From VRUE01 sp963805455 (GTDB lineage Bacteria; Actinomycetota; Thermoleophilia; Solirubrobacterales; 70-9): DNA of 64,000 nucleotides. Every line of letters starts with the position of its first letter. The first letter of the stretch is position 1. Positions 34,056-42,744 of the stretch are shown here, in pieces. Location: NCBI GenBank assembly GCA_963805455.1, contig CAWDUJ010000004.1:62001-126000 (forward strand), in the 5' to 3' direction. The position numbers and the translations under genes are program-made. Below the pieces are notes generated by a model. The model saw only the letters and a list, made by a program, of their open reading frames with translations. It had not been told where the DNA came from and did not search any database.

Positions 34056-34115
34056 GTGAGCGCGGAGCGAGCAAGCGTGCATATCTGGTCCTTCGCGCAG
34101 CGAGAGAAGCGCGAG
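34056..34115 (+). repeat. Dispersed 60-bp repeat, copy C
   Basis: Begins GTGAGCGCGGAGCGAGCAAG, as copies A and B, and ends TTCGCGCAGCGAGAGAAGCG; the central 15 bp differ. It lies directly before the FAD oxidoreductase start and next to the tmRNA 5' end, on the opposite strand to copies A and B but in the same relation to the gene downstream. Confidence 0.7.
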
Positions 34116-34123
34116 AGCCTGTG

Positions 34124-35500
34124 ATGGCTGAGCGGGAATTCGACGCAATCGTCCTCGGCGCCGGAGCTCCCGGGGAGGTCTGTGCCGGCCGCCTCGCCGA
34201 AGGCGACCTCAGGGTCGCGATCGTCGAGCCCGGGCTCCTCGGCGGCGAATGCTCCTACTACGCGTGCATGCCCTCGAAGGCCCTGCTGCGCCCCGGCGAG
34301 CTGCTCGCCGAGGCCCGCCGGGTCCCCGGCGTGCTGCAGGCGGTCACCGGAAGCCTCGACCCCGAGGCGACGCTGGCGAGGCGCGACGAGGTGATCCACG
34401 ACCTCGACGACTCGGGTCAGCTGTCCTGGCTCGAGGGCCGCGGCATCAAGCTCTTTCGCGGCGCCGGCCGGCTCGACGGCGAGCGCCGGGTCGTGGTCGG
34501 TGACGACGTCCTGACCGCGGCGAGGGCGATCGTCGTCGCCACCGGCAGCAGCGCGGAGATGCCGCCGATCGACGGCCTCGACACGGTGCGGGCCTGGAAC
34601 AACCGTGAGGGGACGACCTCGCGGCGGGTGCCGTCGAGCATGGTGGTCCTCGGCGCCGGCCCGGTCGGCGCCGAGCTGGCGCAGGCGTGGTCGGCGCTCG
34701 GAACCGAGGTGACCCTGGTCGGCGCCGGCGAGCGGCTGCTGCCACGCGAGGAGCCCTTCGCCGGCGAGCATGTCGCCGAGTCCCTGCGGAACGAGTACGG
34801 CGTCGAGATCCGGACCGGGACCAGGGCCGTCAGCGTCGCCGTCGCGGGAGACGGGGTCGCGGTCGGGTTCGACGACGGAGGAACCGTCGCAGCCGCCGAG
34901 CTGCTGATCGCGACCGGCCGCAAGCCCCGGACAGAGTCGATCGGCCTCGACACCGTCGGCGCCGAGACCGACGAGAACGGCTTCCTGAAGACAGACGACA
35001 ACCTCCGGGTCGGCGGCCGCGACTGGCTCTACGCGGTCGGCGACGTCAACGGCCGGGCGCTCTTCACCCACATCGGCAAGTACCAGGCTTGGGTCGCGGC
35101 CGAGAACGTCCACGGCAGGCCGGTCGAGGCGATCGCCGAGGCGATCGGCTCGCCGAGGGTCATCTTCACCGACCCCCAGGTGGCCGCAATCGGGAAGACG
35201 CTGGAGCAGGCCGAGGCAGAGGGCATCGACACCCGCGCGGTCGACGTCGACACCGACGCGACCGCGGGCGCCAGCTTCCAGGGCAAGGGAACCGGCGGCA
35301 CGACCCGGATCGTCGTCGACGAGTCGAGCGGGAGGATCGTCGGCGCGACCTTCTGCGGGTTCGAGACCGCTGACTTCCTCCATGGCGCGACCATCGCCGT
35401 CGTCGGGGAAGTGCCCCTGAACCGCCTGCGCCATGCGGTCGCCGCCTTCCCGACGCGCAGCGAGCTCTGGTTGAAACTGCTCGAGGCCTACGGGCTCTAG
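34124..35500 (+). CDS. Pyridine nucleotide-disulfide oxidoreductase (Lpd/MerA-like)
   Basis: FAD enzyme of 458 residues. The FAD site opens DAIVLGAGAPGEVCAGRLAEG, the redox disulfide is GGECSYYACMPSK (Cys-x4-Cys), the NAD(P) site is MVVLGAGPVGAELAQAW and the second FAD loop ends LYAVGDVNG. At the C-terminus, where dihydrolipoamide and mercuric reductases have HPT/CxxC, it reads AAFPTRSELWLK: the His of the catalytic His-Glu pair is replaced by Phe. Hence the electron acceptor is probably not lipoamide; substrate unknown. ATG 34124 follows repeat copy C. Confidence 0.88.
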   Translation: MAEREFDAIVLGAGAPGEVCAGRLAEGDLRVAIVEPGLLGGECSYYACMPSKALLRPGELLAEARRVPGVLQAVTGSLDPEATLARRDEVIHDLDDSGQLSWLEGRGIKLFRGAGRLDGERRVVVGDDVLTAARAIVVATGSSAEMPPIDGLDTVRAWNNREGTTSRRVPSSMVVLGAGPVGAELAQAWSALGTEVTLVGAGERLLPREEPFAGEHVAESLRNEYGVEIRTGTRAVSVAVAGDGVAVGFDDGGTVAAAELLIATGRKPRTESIGLDTVGAETDENGFLKTDDNLRVGGRDWLYAVGDVNGRALFTHIGKYQAWVAAENVHGRPVEAIAEAIGSPRVIFTDPQVAAIGKTLEQAEAEGIDTRAVDVDTDATAGASFQGKGTGGTTRIVVDESSGRIVGATFCGFETADFLHGATIAVVGEVPLNRLRHAVAAFPTRSELWLKLLEAYGL

Positions 35501-37389
35501 AGGGCTGAGCGGCGCTTCAGAGCGTCGAGCTGATCCTGGGGGAAGCCCGGGACCTCATCGAGCTCCTCGACCGAGCGGAAGCTTCCGATCCGCTCGCGAT
35601 GCGCGAGCAGCCTGGTCGCCTGGGTGACGCTGAGGCCCTGTGAGCGCAGCTCCTCGAAGCTGACGCTGTTGAGTGAGATCGAGGCTCCGGACCCGGCCAC
35701 GGGCGGCTCGGGCGCAGGAGGCGGCGGCGGAACCGGAGGGGGCGGCGAAGGCGGCTCGGGCGCTGGCGGAGGCGGCTGAGGAGTCGGTGGTGGAGATGGT
35801 GGCTCCGGCGAGGGCGGCGGGGGGGTCGGGGGCTGAGGCGGGGCCGGCGGCTGCGGCGGCTGCTGGGCCTCGGGTGCGACCACCTCGTGTTCCTGGGTCA
35901 CCGATTGCATCACCGCCTGCTCAGCTTCTTCGGCGCGGCGCTCCGCCTCACGGGCACGCTGTTCGGCCTCGGCGACGCTGTCCTGCAGGTCCTTCAGCCG
36001 TTTGTCGCGCTCCTCCTCCTCGGCTTTGATCGCGGCGACGCGTTTCGCCTCGGCCGCGCGTTCTTCCGCCGCCTTGGTGCGCTGCTCGATTTCGGTCAGC
36101 CGCTTCTCGGCCTCGGTCATCGAGCGCTCGCGCTCCTCACGTCCGCGCTGCAGGTGCTCCTCGGCGCCGACCAGGCCCGGTGGGACCGGCGGGCCCATGT
36201 TCTGAGTCGTCTGGCCGGTCTCGCTCGGCGCGTTCCGGGCTCCCGCTTCGGCCTGGAGCTGCTCGGCCTCGGCGATCCGGCGCTCCGCCTCCGCTCGGAT
36301 CCGACCCTCCTCGTGCTGGATCTCGGCGACCTTGTCTTGGACCCGCTGTTCGGCGCTTGCGGGATCGTAGGCGGGCTCGGTGGCACCGGCCTGAAGTGGG
36401 GGCGCGACCGGAGGCAGCGGAGCCGCGGGGGCGGCGGGCGCCTCCGGAGGGGCCGGAGGCTGCGGCGCCTGCGGGGGCGGTGGCGGTGGCTGCGGCGGTT
36501 GGAACGGGGCTGCCGGGGGCGCATACTGCGGCGGTGGCGGCGGCGGTTGTGCGGGCTGACCCGGGTAGGGCTGGACCGGCTGCTGGGGGTACTGGGGCGG
36601 CGGCACGGGCTGCCCCGGGTAGGGATAGGCCTGGGGCGGCTGGACCGCGAGTGGGACGCCTGCGGCCTGGGCGGTCTGCTGGGCGAGCAGCGCCCGCTCC
36701 TGGGCGGCGCGGGCGGCGGCGGTTTCGCGCTCGACCTTGGCGGCTTCCTTGCGGGCCCGCCTCGAGGACCCAGGCGCCCCGGTACCGCCCTTGCGCTCGG
36801 CCCGTTTCTGGGCCCTTTCTTCGCGTCGAAGCTTGGCGCTCGACTGCCGCGCCGCGCGCTGCTCGGCGCGGGCGGCCCGCTGCTGCTCGCGCGACAGCTT
36901 GCGTTTCTCCTTCGCGCTCAACGCGACCGCCGGCGCGGCGGCCGCAGCGGTCGTCGCTGCCGCGGCAGCGACAGGTGCAGCGGCGGCGCCCGGTGCAGCG
37001 GCGGCCGCGGAGGGAGTCTCGGTCGTCGCCGCCTCCGGTGCCGACGCCTGCGGAGCGGCAGCCGGTGTGGCGGGGGGAGCGCCAGGAGTCGGCGGCGATT
37101 TCGCCGCCGCCTGTTCGGCCTTCTTCTGCTTGCGGCGCTCGGCGCGGCTGGGCTTCTTATGCTTCGGGGGCTTGGGCGGCTTCGGAGGCTTGGGCGGCTT
37201 CTGCCCCTTCGACGATGGCGGCGGTCCACCGGTCGTCGCCTTCTCTTTGTCCTTGTGCTCCTGGCGGCGGCGCTGGATGCTGGTCACGAGCAGGAGCAGG
37301 AGAATCGCGACCACCAGGCCCGCCACGATCAACTCGGTGTTGTCGCTGAAGAATTCGCCGATGTCGGCAGTGATAAATGCCGTGATCAC
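35497..37389 (-). CDS. Membrane-anchored Pro/Ala/Glu-rich coiled-coil protein with C-terminal helix-hairpin-helix
   Basis: A 630-residue low-complexity protein. One membrane helix near residues 18-38 (LIVAGLVVAILLLLLV), a Lys/Pro-rich stretch (KPPKPPKPPKPP), an Arg/Ala-rich region, a Pro/Gln/Tyr segment (YPGQPVPPPQYPQQ), a Glu/Arg coiled coil (about 360-500), another Pro run, and a ComEA-type HhH (LNSVSFEELRSQGLSVTQAT, VEELDEVPGFPQDQLDAL). The HhH could contact DNA, but the location relative to the membrane is unknown. Downstream of smpB by 11 nt on the same strand; converges on the FAD gene with a shared CTAG. Confidence 0.7.
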   Translation of the reverse strand: MITAFITADIGEFFSDNTELIVAGLVVAILLLLLVTSIQRRRQEHKDKEKATTGGPPPSSKGQKPPKPPKPPKPPKHKKPSRAERRKQKKAEQAAAKSPPTPGAPPATPAAAPQASAPEAATTETPSAAAAAPGAAAAPVAAAAATTAAAAAPAVALSAKEKRKLSREQQRAARAEQRAARQSSAKLRREERAQKRAERKGGTGAPGSSRRARKEAAKVERETAAARAAQERALLAQQTAQAAGVPLAVQPPQAYPYPGQPVPPPQYPQQPVQPYPGQPAQPPPPPPQYAPPAAPFQPPQPPPPPPQAPQPPAPPEAPAAPAAPLPPVAPPLQAGATEPAYDPASAEQRVQDKVAEIQHEEGRIRAEAERRIAEAEQLQAEAGARNAPSETGQTTQNMGPPVPPGLVGAEEHLQRGREERERSMTEAEKRLTEIEQRTKAAEERAAEAKRVAAIKAEEEERDKRLKDLQDSVAEAEQRAREAERRAEEAEQAVMQSVTQEHEVVAPEAQQPPQPPAPPQPPTPPPPSPEPPSPPPTPQPPPPAPEPPSPPPPVPPPPPAPEPPVAGSGASISLNSVSFEELRSQGLSVTQATRLLAHRERIGSFRSVEELDEVPGFPQDQLDALKRRSAL

Positions 37390-37399
37390 AGACTCGACG

Positions 37400-37885
37400 C
37401 TACCTGATTCTGCTCTTGAATTCGCGCTCGACCTCACGTCGCACGTCGCGCTCCGCGATCTCCCGGCGACGGTCCCTTCCCTCCTTGCCGCGCGCCAGCG
37501 CCAGCTCGACCTTGGCCCTCGGCCCTTTGAAGTAAATGCGGGTTGGAACCAGGGTCAGACCCCGCTCGGCGGTCTTCCCGACGAGCCGCTCGATCTCGGC
37601 CCGGTGGAGCAGCAGTTTGCGCGGGCGTTCGGGCTCGTGGTTCTCGCGGTTGGCGTGCTCGTAGGGCGGAATGTGGAGACCGCGCAGCCAGACCTCGCCG
37701 CGATCGATCGCGGCATATGCGTCGCTCATCTGAGCTTTGCCGGTGCGCAGTGACTTCACCTCCGAGCCCAGCAACACGATCCCGGCCTCGAATCTTTCGA
37801 TCAGCTCGAACCGATGCCCGGCGCGGCGGTTGGTCGCCACGTCACCCGACGCGGGTGCCCGCTTTTTCTTCCCCTTCTTCGCCAT
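37400..37885 (-). CDS. smpB: SsrA-binding protein
   Basis: tmRNA partner of 161 residues. VATNRRAGHRFELIERFEAG, LLGSEVKSLRTGKAQMSDAY and PTRIYFKGPRAKVELALARG are the SmpB core, followed by the basic C-terminal tail that enters the empty mRNA channel. It begins 3 nt after the RNase R stop, so the two are co-translated, and tmRNA lies 3.4 kb downstream. Confidence 0.97.
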   Translation of the reverse strand: MAKKGKKKRAPASGDVATNRRAGHRFELIERFEAGIVLLGSEVKSLRTGKAQMSDAYAAIDRGEVWLRGLHIPPYEHANRENHEPERPRKLLLHRAEIERLVGKTAERGLTLVPTRIYFKGPRAKVELALARGKEGRDRRREIAERDVRREVEREFKSRIR

Positions 37886-37888
37886 CCG

Positions 37889-39475
37889 CTATCTCCCGAC
37901 AAGCTCGAGGTCGACCCGGCCGCGGGCGGTCTCGACTCTGGTGACGGCTACCCTGACCGGGTCTCCGAATCTGATCGTGCGACCCGACTCCTGACCGGCC
38001 AGGGCGGTCTCGGTCTCGTCAAGCTCGAATCGCTCGGTGCCGATCGTCCGGGCCGGGACGAACCCCTCGTAGACGTCCCCCAGCTCGCCGCCGAAGCGGG
38101 CAAAGGCCCCGCTCCGGATGACACCCGACACCTCGCCATCGAACTCGACTCCCTCCCCCCCGCGCCTGAGCAGCTCGCGCTCGAGCAGGTAGGCGGCGCA
38201 GATGTCGTCGCCCTCGCGCTCGATCTTCATCGAATCGCGCTCGCTCTCGCTGCAGATTCGGGCGACCTCGCGGGTCTCTCCGACGCCGGGGGCACTCTCG
38301 GCCTCGCCAACCGCGGCCAGCAGAGCCCGGTGGACGACGAGATCGGGATAGCGGCGGATCGGCGAGGTGAAGTGACAGTAGGCGGCGCTGCCGAGCCCGG
38401 CGTGGCCGGTGTTGCGCTCGCTGTAGCTGGCCTGTTGGAGCGATCTGAGCACGAGAGATGTATACGCCTCCCGGCCATGGCCGCGCCGTTTGGCCTCCCT
38501 CGCGACCAGCCGGCTCGCCTCGGCCGCCAGGTCTCCCGCCTGGCGCGGCGCCAGTGAGCCCCGCAGGGGCGGCGTCGGTATTCCGAGAGCGTGGAGCTGG
38601 ACGATCATCCGTTCCACCCGGGGCGGGTCGGGCTGGCCGTGGACGCGGTAGATGGCCGGGACCCGCCGCCGCTCCAGCAGCTGCGCGACCTGCTCGTTGG
38701 TGAGGATCATCAGCCGCTCGATCAGGCGATGGGACTCCGTCTGCGGCACCGACCGGCCGCCGACCACATCCCCCGAGCGGTCGAACTCGAACTCGGGCTC
38801 GGCCGACTCGACCTCGAGGCCCCGATCGCCCCTCTGCTCCCCGAGCCGAGCCGCGGCCTCGCGGGCCAGCGCCAGAGGCTCGGAGACGCCCCCGGGCGCG
38901 GCGGCGCGGCCGGAGAAGACGAGATCGAGTTGGTCGTAGTCGAGCCGGGCGTCGGAGCGGATCCTGCTGCGGTAGAAGGACGCGCCCAGCGACACCCCCT
39001 TCTCGTCGAGCTCGATCTCTGTCGTCACCGCGAGTCGCTCGACCCCCGGCGCAAGGCTGCAGGCGTCCTCGCTGAGCGCGCGCGGCAGCATCGGCTCGAC
39101 CGTCCCCGGCGCGTAGGTGCTGTTGCCGCGCCGTCGCGCCTCGCGGTCGAGCGCGGAGCCCGGGGTGACGTGGGCGGCGACGTCGGCGATGTGGATCCAG
39201 AGCCGGGTCACGCCACCCTCGCGGCGAGCGGACACGGCGTCATCGAAGTCGCGGGCGGTTGCGGGGTCGACCGTGAAGGTCGGCAGGTCGGTCAGGTCGC
39301 GCCTGCCGTCGACTCCGGCCGCCGCCTCCGCCGCCCTGTCCGCCTCGGCCTCGAGCGAGATCGGAAAGCCACGCCGCCCGAGCTCCTCGCTCAGCAGCGC
39401 TTCGATCGCATCCCTCGCGTTCTTCGGCTCCGCTCGACGTCGCGAGCGGCCGGCGGCCCGGCCGCGTGGGCTCAA
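37889..39475 (-). CDS. rnr: RNase II/R-family 3'-5' exoribonuclease, short form
   Basis: The RNB catalytic domain is complete: FTVDPATARDFDDAVSA with the metal-binding Asp cluster, IHIADVAAHV, YRVHGQPDP, HFTSPIRRYPDLVVHR; an S1 domain closes the protein (FDGEVSGVIRSGAFARFGGE). At 528 residues it lacks most of the N-terminal cold-shock domains of standard RNase R. The start is TTG 39475 overlapping the ctpA stop (TTGA). RNase R degrades non-stop mRNA released by tmRNA, matching the coupling to smpB. Confidence 0.92.
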   Translation of the reverse strand: MSPRGRAAGRSRRRAEPKNARDAIEALLSEELGRRGFPISLEAEADRAAEAAAGVDGRRDLTDLPTFTVDPATARDFDDAVSARREGGVTRLWIHIADVAAHVTPGSALDREARRRGNSTYAPGTVEPMLPRALSEDACSLAPGVERLAVTTEIELDEKGVSLGASFYRSRIRSDARLDYDQLDLVFSGRAAAPGGVSEPLALAREAAARLGEQRGDRGLEVESAEPEFEFDRSGDVVGGRSVPQTESHRLIERLMILTNEQVAQLLERRRVPAIYRVHGQPDPPRVERMIVQLHALGIPTPPLRGSLAPRQAGDLAAEASRLVAREAKRRGHGREAYTSLVLRSLQQASYSERNTGHAGLGSAAYCHFTSPIRRYPDLVVHRALLAAVGEAESAPGVGETREVARICSESERDSMKIEREGDDICAAYLLERELLRRGGEGVEFDGEVSGVIRSGAFARFGGELGDVYEGFVPARTIGTERFELDETETALAGQESGRTIRFGDPVRVAVTRVETARGRVDLELVGR

Positions 39476-40662
39476 CCCGATCCCTTCTCGTCGGCGAGCG
39501 CCTCGAGGCCGCGTTCCCGCGCCTCGTCGCGTTTGGTGGCGGGATCGTCGCGGACGGAGATGTCCGGGTGAATCCCCTTGCCGGCAAGGTTGACGCCGTC
39601 GGGGGTGTAGTACTCGCCGACGGTCAGCTTCATCGCGCCGCCGTTGGAGAGGTCGACCTCCTGCTGGAACACGCCCTTGCCGTAGGAGCGGGTGCCGACG
39701 ACCTCGGCTCCGGCCTCGTCGGCGAGGGCGGCGGTGAGGATCTCGGCCGCCGACGCCGTGTTGCGATCGATCAGGACGACGATCGGCTGCGGCGGCAGGT
39801 TGTCGCCGACGGCCTTGTAGACGGCGTCCCCCTGGGTCCGCGATTTCGTCGTCACGACGACCTTGCCCTCGGGCAGGAAGATGCTGGCGTTGAGGACCGC
39901 CTCCTCGAGCAGGCCGCCGCCGTTGCCCCGCAGGTCGAGGAGCAGGCCTTCGGCCCCTTCCTTCCTTACCTTTTCGACCGCCCGGCGCATCGCCGCGTGC
40001 GACCCCTCGCTGAAGGTCGCGAGGCGGACGTAGCCGAATTTCCTGCCGCCGGATTCGAGCACGGTGCTGGCCACGACCGGGACCGAGATCTGGGCCCTGG
40101 TCAGGGTCAGCTCCCGGGGCTTGCCGTGCCCGCCCTTGAGCACCCCCACGGTGACTTCTGACCCTTCCGGCCCCTTGATCAGCTCGGTCGACTTGGTCGA
40201 GCTGACGCCGGCGATCCTGTGGCCGTCGACGGTGACGATCACGTCGCCGGGCTCGATCCCGGCGGCTTCGGCGGGCGAGCCCTTGAAGGCTTTTTCGACC
40301 TGCAGCCCACGTTTGACTTCGGTCACGGTGAGGCCGATGCCCGAAAATGTGCCCGCGATCGCTTCGTTGAATTTCGCCAGCAGCTCGGGTGAGAAGTATT
40401 CGGAGAAGCGGTCGTGGTATTTGCGCCGCAGGCCGCGCGCCATCCCCGACAGCGAGGAGTTGATCAGATCGGGTTCAGAGACCTCGCGGAAGTAGTTGTC
40501 TTCGATCAGTTCCGTCGCTTCGGCGGTCAACCCGCCGGATTCATCGACGAACGAGTCCCGGATCGGAGGCGGCAGCTTCCCCGGGTGCCCGCCGAGCCAG
40601 ATCCCACCGGCGAGCACGGCGATCAGCGCAGCCACAAGGGCCAACGTGCGCCCGACGCTCAT
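39472..40662 (-). CDS. ctpA: C-terminal processing (tail-specific) S41 protease
   Basis: A 396-residue envelope protease: N-terminal membrane helix (residues 6-24), a helical region, PDZ domain (FSGIGLTVTEVKRGLQVEKAF, GIEPGDVIVTVDG) and the S41 catalytic core with Ser in NTASAAEI and Lys in SYGKGVFQ. This family cuts proteins from the C-terminus and in E. coli (Tsp) destroys ssrA-tagged proteins outside the cytosol. It lies between ftsX and rnr. Confidence 0.95.
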   Translation of the reverse strand: MSVGRTLALVAALIAVLAGGIWLGGHPGKLPPPIRDSFVDESGGLTAEATELIEDNYFREVSEPDLINSSLSGMARGLRRKYHDRFSEYFSPELLAKFNEAIAGTFSGIGLTVTEVKRGLQVEKAFKGSPAEAAGIEPGDVIVTVDGHRIAGVSSTKSTELIKGPEGSEVTVGVLKGGHGKPRELTLTRAQISVPVVASTVLESGGRKFGYVRLATFSEGSHAAMRRAVEKVRKEGAEGLLLDLRGNGGGLLEEAVLNASIFLPEGKVVVTTKSRTQGDAVYKAVGDNLPPQPIVVLIDRNTASAAEILTAALADEAGAEVVGTRSYGKGVFQQEVDLSNGGAMKLTVGEYYTPDGVNLAGKGIHPDISVRDDPATKRDEARERGLEALADEKGSG

Positions 40663-40671
40663 GACTGTGTC

Positions 40672-40835
40672 AGCGCTCCCCGTCTTGGGCAGGAAGGTGG
40701 ATTGGCGAGCGAAAGTCGAGCATGGTCAGGACGCAGGGAGCGCGGCGTACTTGAAAAGTACGCGAGTGACCGAGGACGGAGCCAGGCGAAGACTTGCGGC
40801 CGCCAAACGCGTCCATGCCCAAGACGGGGGGCGCT
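40672..40835. repeat. 164-bp imperfect palindromic element after ftsX
   Basis: Terminal inverted repeats AGCGCTCCCCGTCTTGGGCA (40672-40691) and its complement with one mismatch (40816-40835). Exactly at the centre sits an 8-bp stem GCGTACTT/AAGTACGC (40744-40762). The two halves also share TTGGCG and AAGTC in register. The right arm covers the ftsX stop codon; ctpA starts 9 nt beyond the left arm. Confidence 0.8.
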
Positions 40836-41751
40836 AAACCTTCAGGAAGCGACGCAGGGTGATGCCGGAGCCGACCGCCGAGACGAGGACCGATGAGCCG
40901 AACAGGATCGCCACCAGCGCCGGGAAGGAGAGGGTGCTCGTGTTCTGGGCCGCCAGGAACGAGAAGGTGTCGCTGAGCGGGTCGACGATCGTGATCTTGC
41001 CTAGCCACAGGATCAGTATCGCCACTAGGCCGCCCGCGAAGCCGACGACCATCCCCTCGATCATGAACGGCCAGCGGATGAACCAGCGGGTCGCGCCCAC
41101 CAGCCTCATCACCTCGATCTCCCGCCTGCGGGTGTAGATCGAGAGCCTGATCGTGTTGCCGACCAGCATCAACGAGGCTGCGATGAGGAGGGCTGTTATC
41201 ACCGTCAGCACGATCTTCAGGGCGCTCGTCACCTGCTCGATCTTGTCCGACTGGGTCTGGCGGTCGAAGGTTTCCTGGATGATCGGCGAGATCGGCTGCG
41301 GCTTCCCGTCTGGCCCAGGCGGGATGATCGCCTGCCTGACCGCGTCGAGGTTGCCGGCGTCGTCGGCCTTGACGCGGAAGTTGGCCGGCAGCGGGTTGGA
41401 GTGGAGCTCGGTCAGCAGTTCGGCGCTCTTGCCCTTGCCGAGGTCGGACCTCAGTTCTTCGAGCGCCTCCTTCTTGGTGATCAGCTCGACCGAGTCGACG
41501 TGCTGGATGCCCTGCAGCTGCCGTTCGAGCGCCGCGGTTTCGGCTTTCGTCGCGTCGTCAAAGAGAGCCACCCTGATCTCGAGGCTTTCGCGGACCTGAT
41601 CGCTCTTGGCCTGGGTCGTCTGGAAGACCGGGACCAGGACCCCGAGAAGTACGACGGTGACGACGGTGGTCACGATCGCGGCCATGCTGGGGGCGCCGTT
41701 ACGGCGCAGCGCCCGGAATGCCTCGCGGATGAAGAACAGGAGCCTCGACAT
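40834..41751 (-). CDS. ftsX: Cell-division protein FtsX
   Basis: Membrane partner of FtsE, 305 residues: a cytosolic start (MSRLLFFIREAFRALRRN), a first helix, an external loop of ~120 residues with the ECD motif PLPANFRVK, and three C-terminal helices with LVGATRWFIRWPFMIEG. With FtsE it controls cell-wall hydrolases at the septum. ATG 41751 is chosen; FtsE ends 25 nt upstream. Confidence 0.95.
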   Translation of the reverse strand: MSRLLFFIREAFRALRRNGAPSMAAIVTTVVTVVLLGVLVPVFQTTQAKSDQVRESLEIRVALFDDATKAETAALERQLQGIQHVDSVELITKKEALEELRSDLGKGKSAELLTELHSNPLPANFRVKADDAGNLDAVRQAIIPPGPDGKPQPISPIIQETFDRQTQSDKIEQVTSALKIVLTVITALLIAASLMLVGNTIRLSIYTRRREIEVMRLVGATRWFIRWPFMIEGMVVGFAGGLVAILILWLGKITIVDPLSDTFSFLAAQNTSTLSFPALVAILFGSSVLVSAVGSGITLRRFLKV

Positions 41752-41776
41752 CACGAATCCTCTCGCTGCGCGCTCA

Positions 41777-42625
41777 TCAGAAGAGCGTGTCGTGGCTGTC
41801 GTGGCCGTTGGTCTGGCCCTCGGGCCCGACCCCCATCTCGGCCCGCATCCGCAGGCCGAACTCGGTCGTCGACTCCTCGGTGTAGCCGCCGCTGACCTCA
41901 TCGCGGACGACCCGGCCCTCATAGAGCTCGATCACGCGGCGGCGCATGTTGTCGACCATCTCGCGGTCGTGGGTGACGACGATCACCGTCGTCCCGGTCT
42001 TGTTGATCCGGTAGAGGAGCTGCATGACCCCGATCGAGGTGACGGGGTCGAGGTTTCCGCTGGGCTCGTCGGCCAGCAGCAGCGGCGGGTGGTTGACGAA
42101 CGCGCGCGCTATCGAGACGCGCTGCTGCTCGCCGCCGGAGAGCTGGTCGGGATAGTTGTGGAGTTTGGTCGAGAGGCCGACGAGGCGGAGGGTCTCCGGC
42201 ACCTGGGTGCGGATCGCGGCGCGGCTGGCGCCGATCACCTGCAGTGCGTAGGCGACGTTGTCGTAGACGGTCCGGTCGGGCAGCAGCTTGAAGTCCTGGA
42301 AGACGGTGCCGATGTTCCGCCGCAGCTGGGGGATTTTCTTCTCGTCGAGGCCGCCGATGTCGCGGCCGGCGATCCGAACGCTGCCGTCGGTCGCCTCGAG
42401 CTCCCGGATCAGGAGCTTGATCAGGGTCGACTTGCCGCAGCCGGTCGGGCCGACCAGGAAGGCGAACTCGCCACGGCTGATCGCGAGCGAGACCCGGTCG
42501 AGCGCCATGTGCCCCCCGGGATAGACCTTGGTGACGTCGCGCATCTCGACGATCGGCTTGCCGCCGCGTCGCGGGCGGTGACCCTCGCCGCCGCCGTCCT
42601 TCTTTCTTTTTCTCGCTCTGGCCAT
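41777..42625 (-). CDS. ftsE: Cell-division ATP-binding protein FtsE
   Basis: ABC ATPase of 282 residues with Walker A GPTGCGKST, signature LSGGEQQR, Walker B LLLADEPSGNLDP and FtsE-typical RRNIGTVFQDFKLLPDRTVYDNVA (split: FQDFKLLPDRTVYDNVA). It has a basic N-terminal extension (RKRKKDGGG) and a ~50-residue C-terminal tail not found in E. coli FtsE. First gene of the ftsE-ftsX-ctpA-rnr-smpB run. Confidence 0.95.
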   Translation of the reverse strand: MARARKRKKDGGGEGHRPRRGGKPIVEMRDVTKVYPGGHMALDRVSLAISRGEFAFLVGPTGCGKSTLIKLLIRELEATDGSVRIAGRDIGGLDEKKIPQLRRNIGTVFQDFKLLPDRTVYDNVAYALQVIGASRAAIRTQVPETLRLVGLSTKLHNYPDQLSGGEQQRVSIARAFVNHPPLLLADEPSGNLDPVTSIGVMQLLYRINKTGTTVIVVTHDREMVDNMRRRVIELYEGRVVRDEVSGGYTEESTTEFGLRMRAEMGVGPEGQTNGHDSHDTLF

Positions 42626-42744
42626 TGCCGCGGTCCCTTCTCCAGACAGAGGGTGACTCCTGCGCTGCTTGGGCCACGCAAGTCCCCGCCCAGAATCGAG
42701 TTCGCGGAAGGTTAGCGAATAATGAGCGAACGCTTAAATAGGTC

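Noticed and set aside
33892..34074. Small ORF ending LLSQ within tmRNA
   Set aside because: One frame off the real tag; the frame ending ALAA and the tRNA-like ends identify tmRNA.
35887..37407. Gly/Arg/Leu-rich plus-strand frames opposite the Pro-rich membrane protein
   Set aside because: They arise from Pro and Ala codons read in reverse. The minus-strand frame has a membrane helix and an HhH domain.
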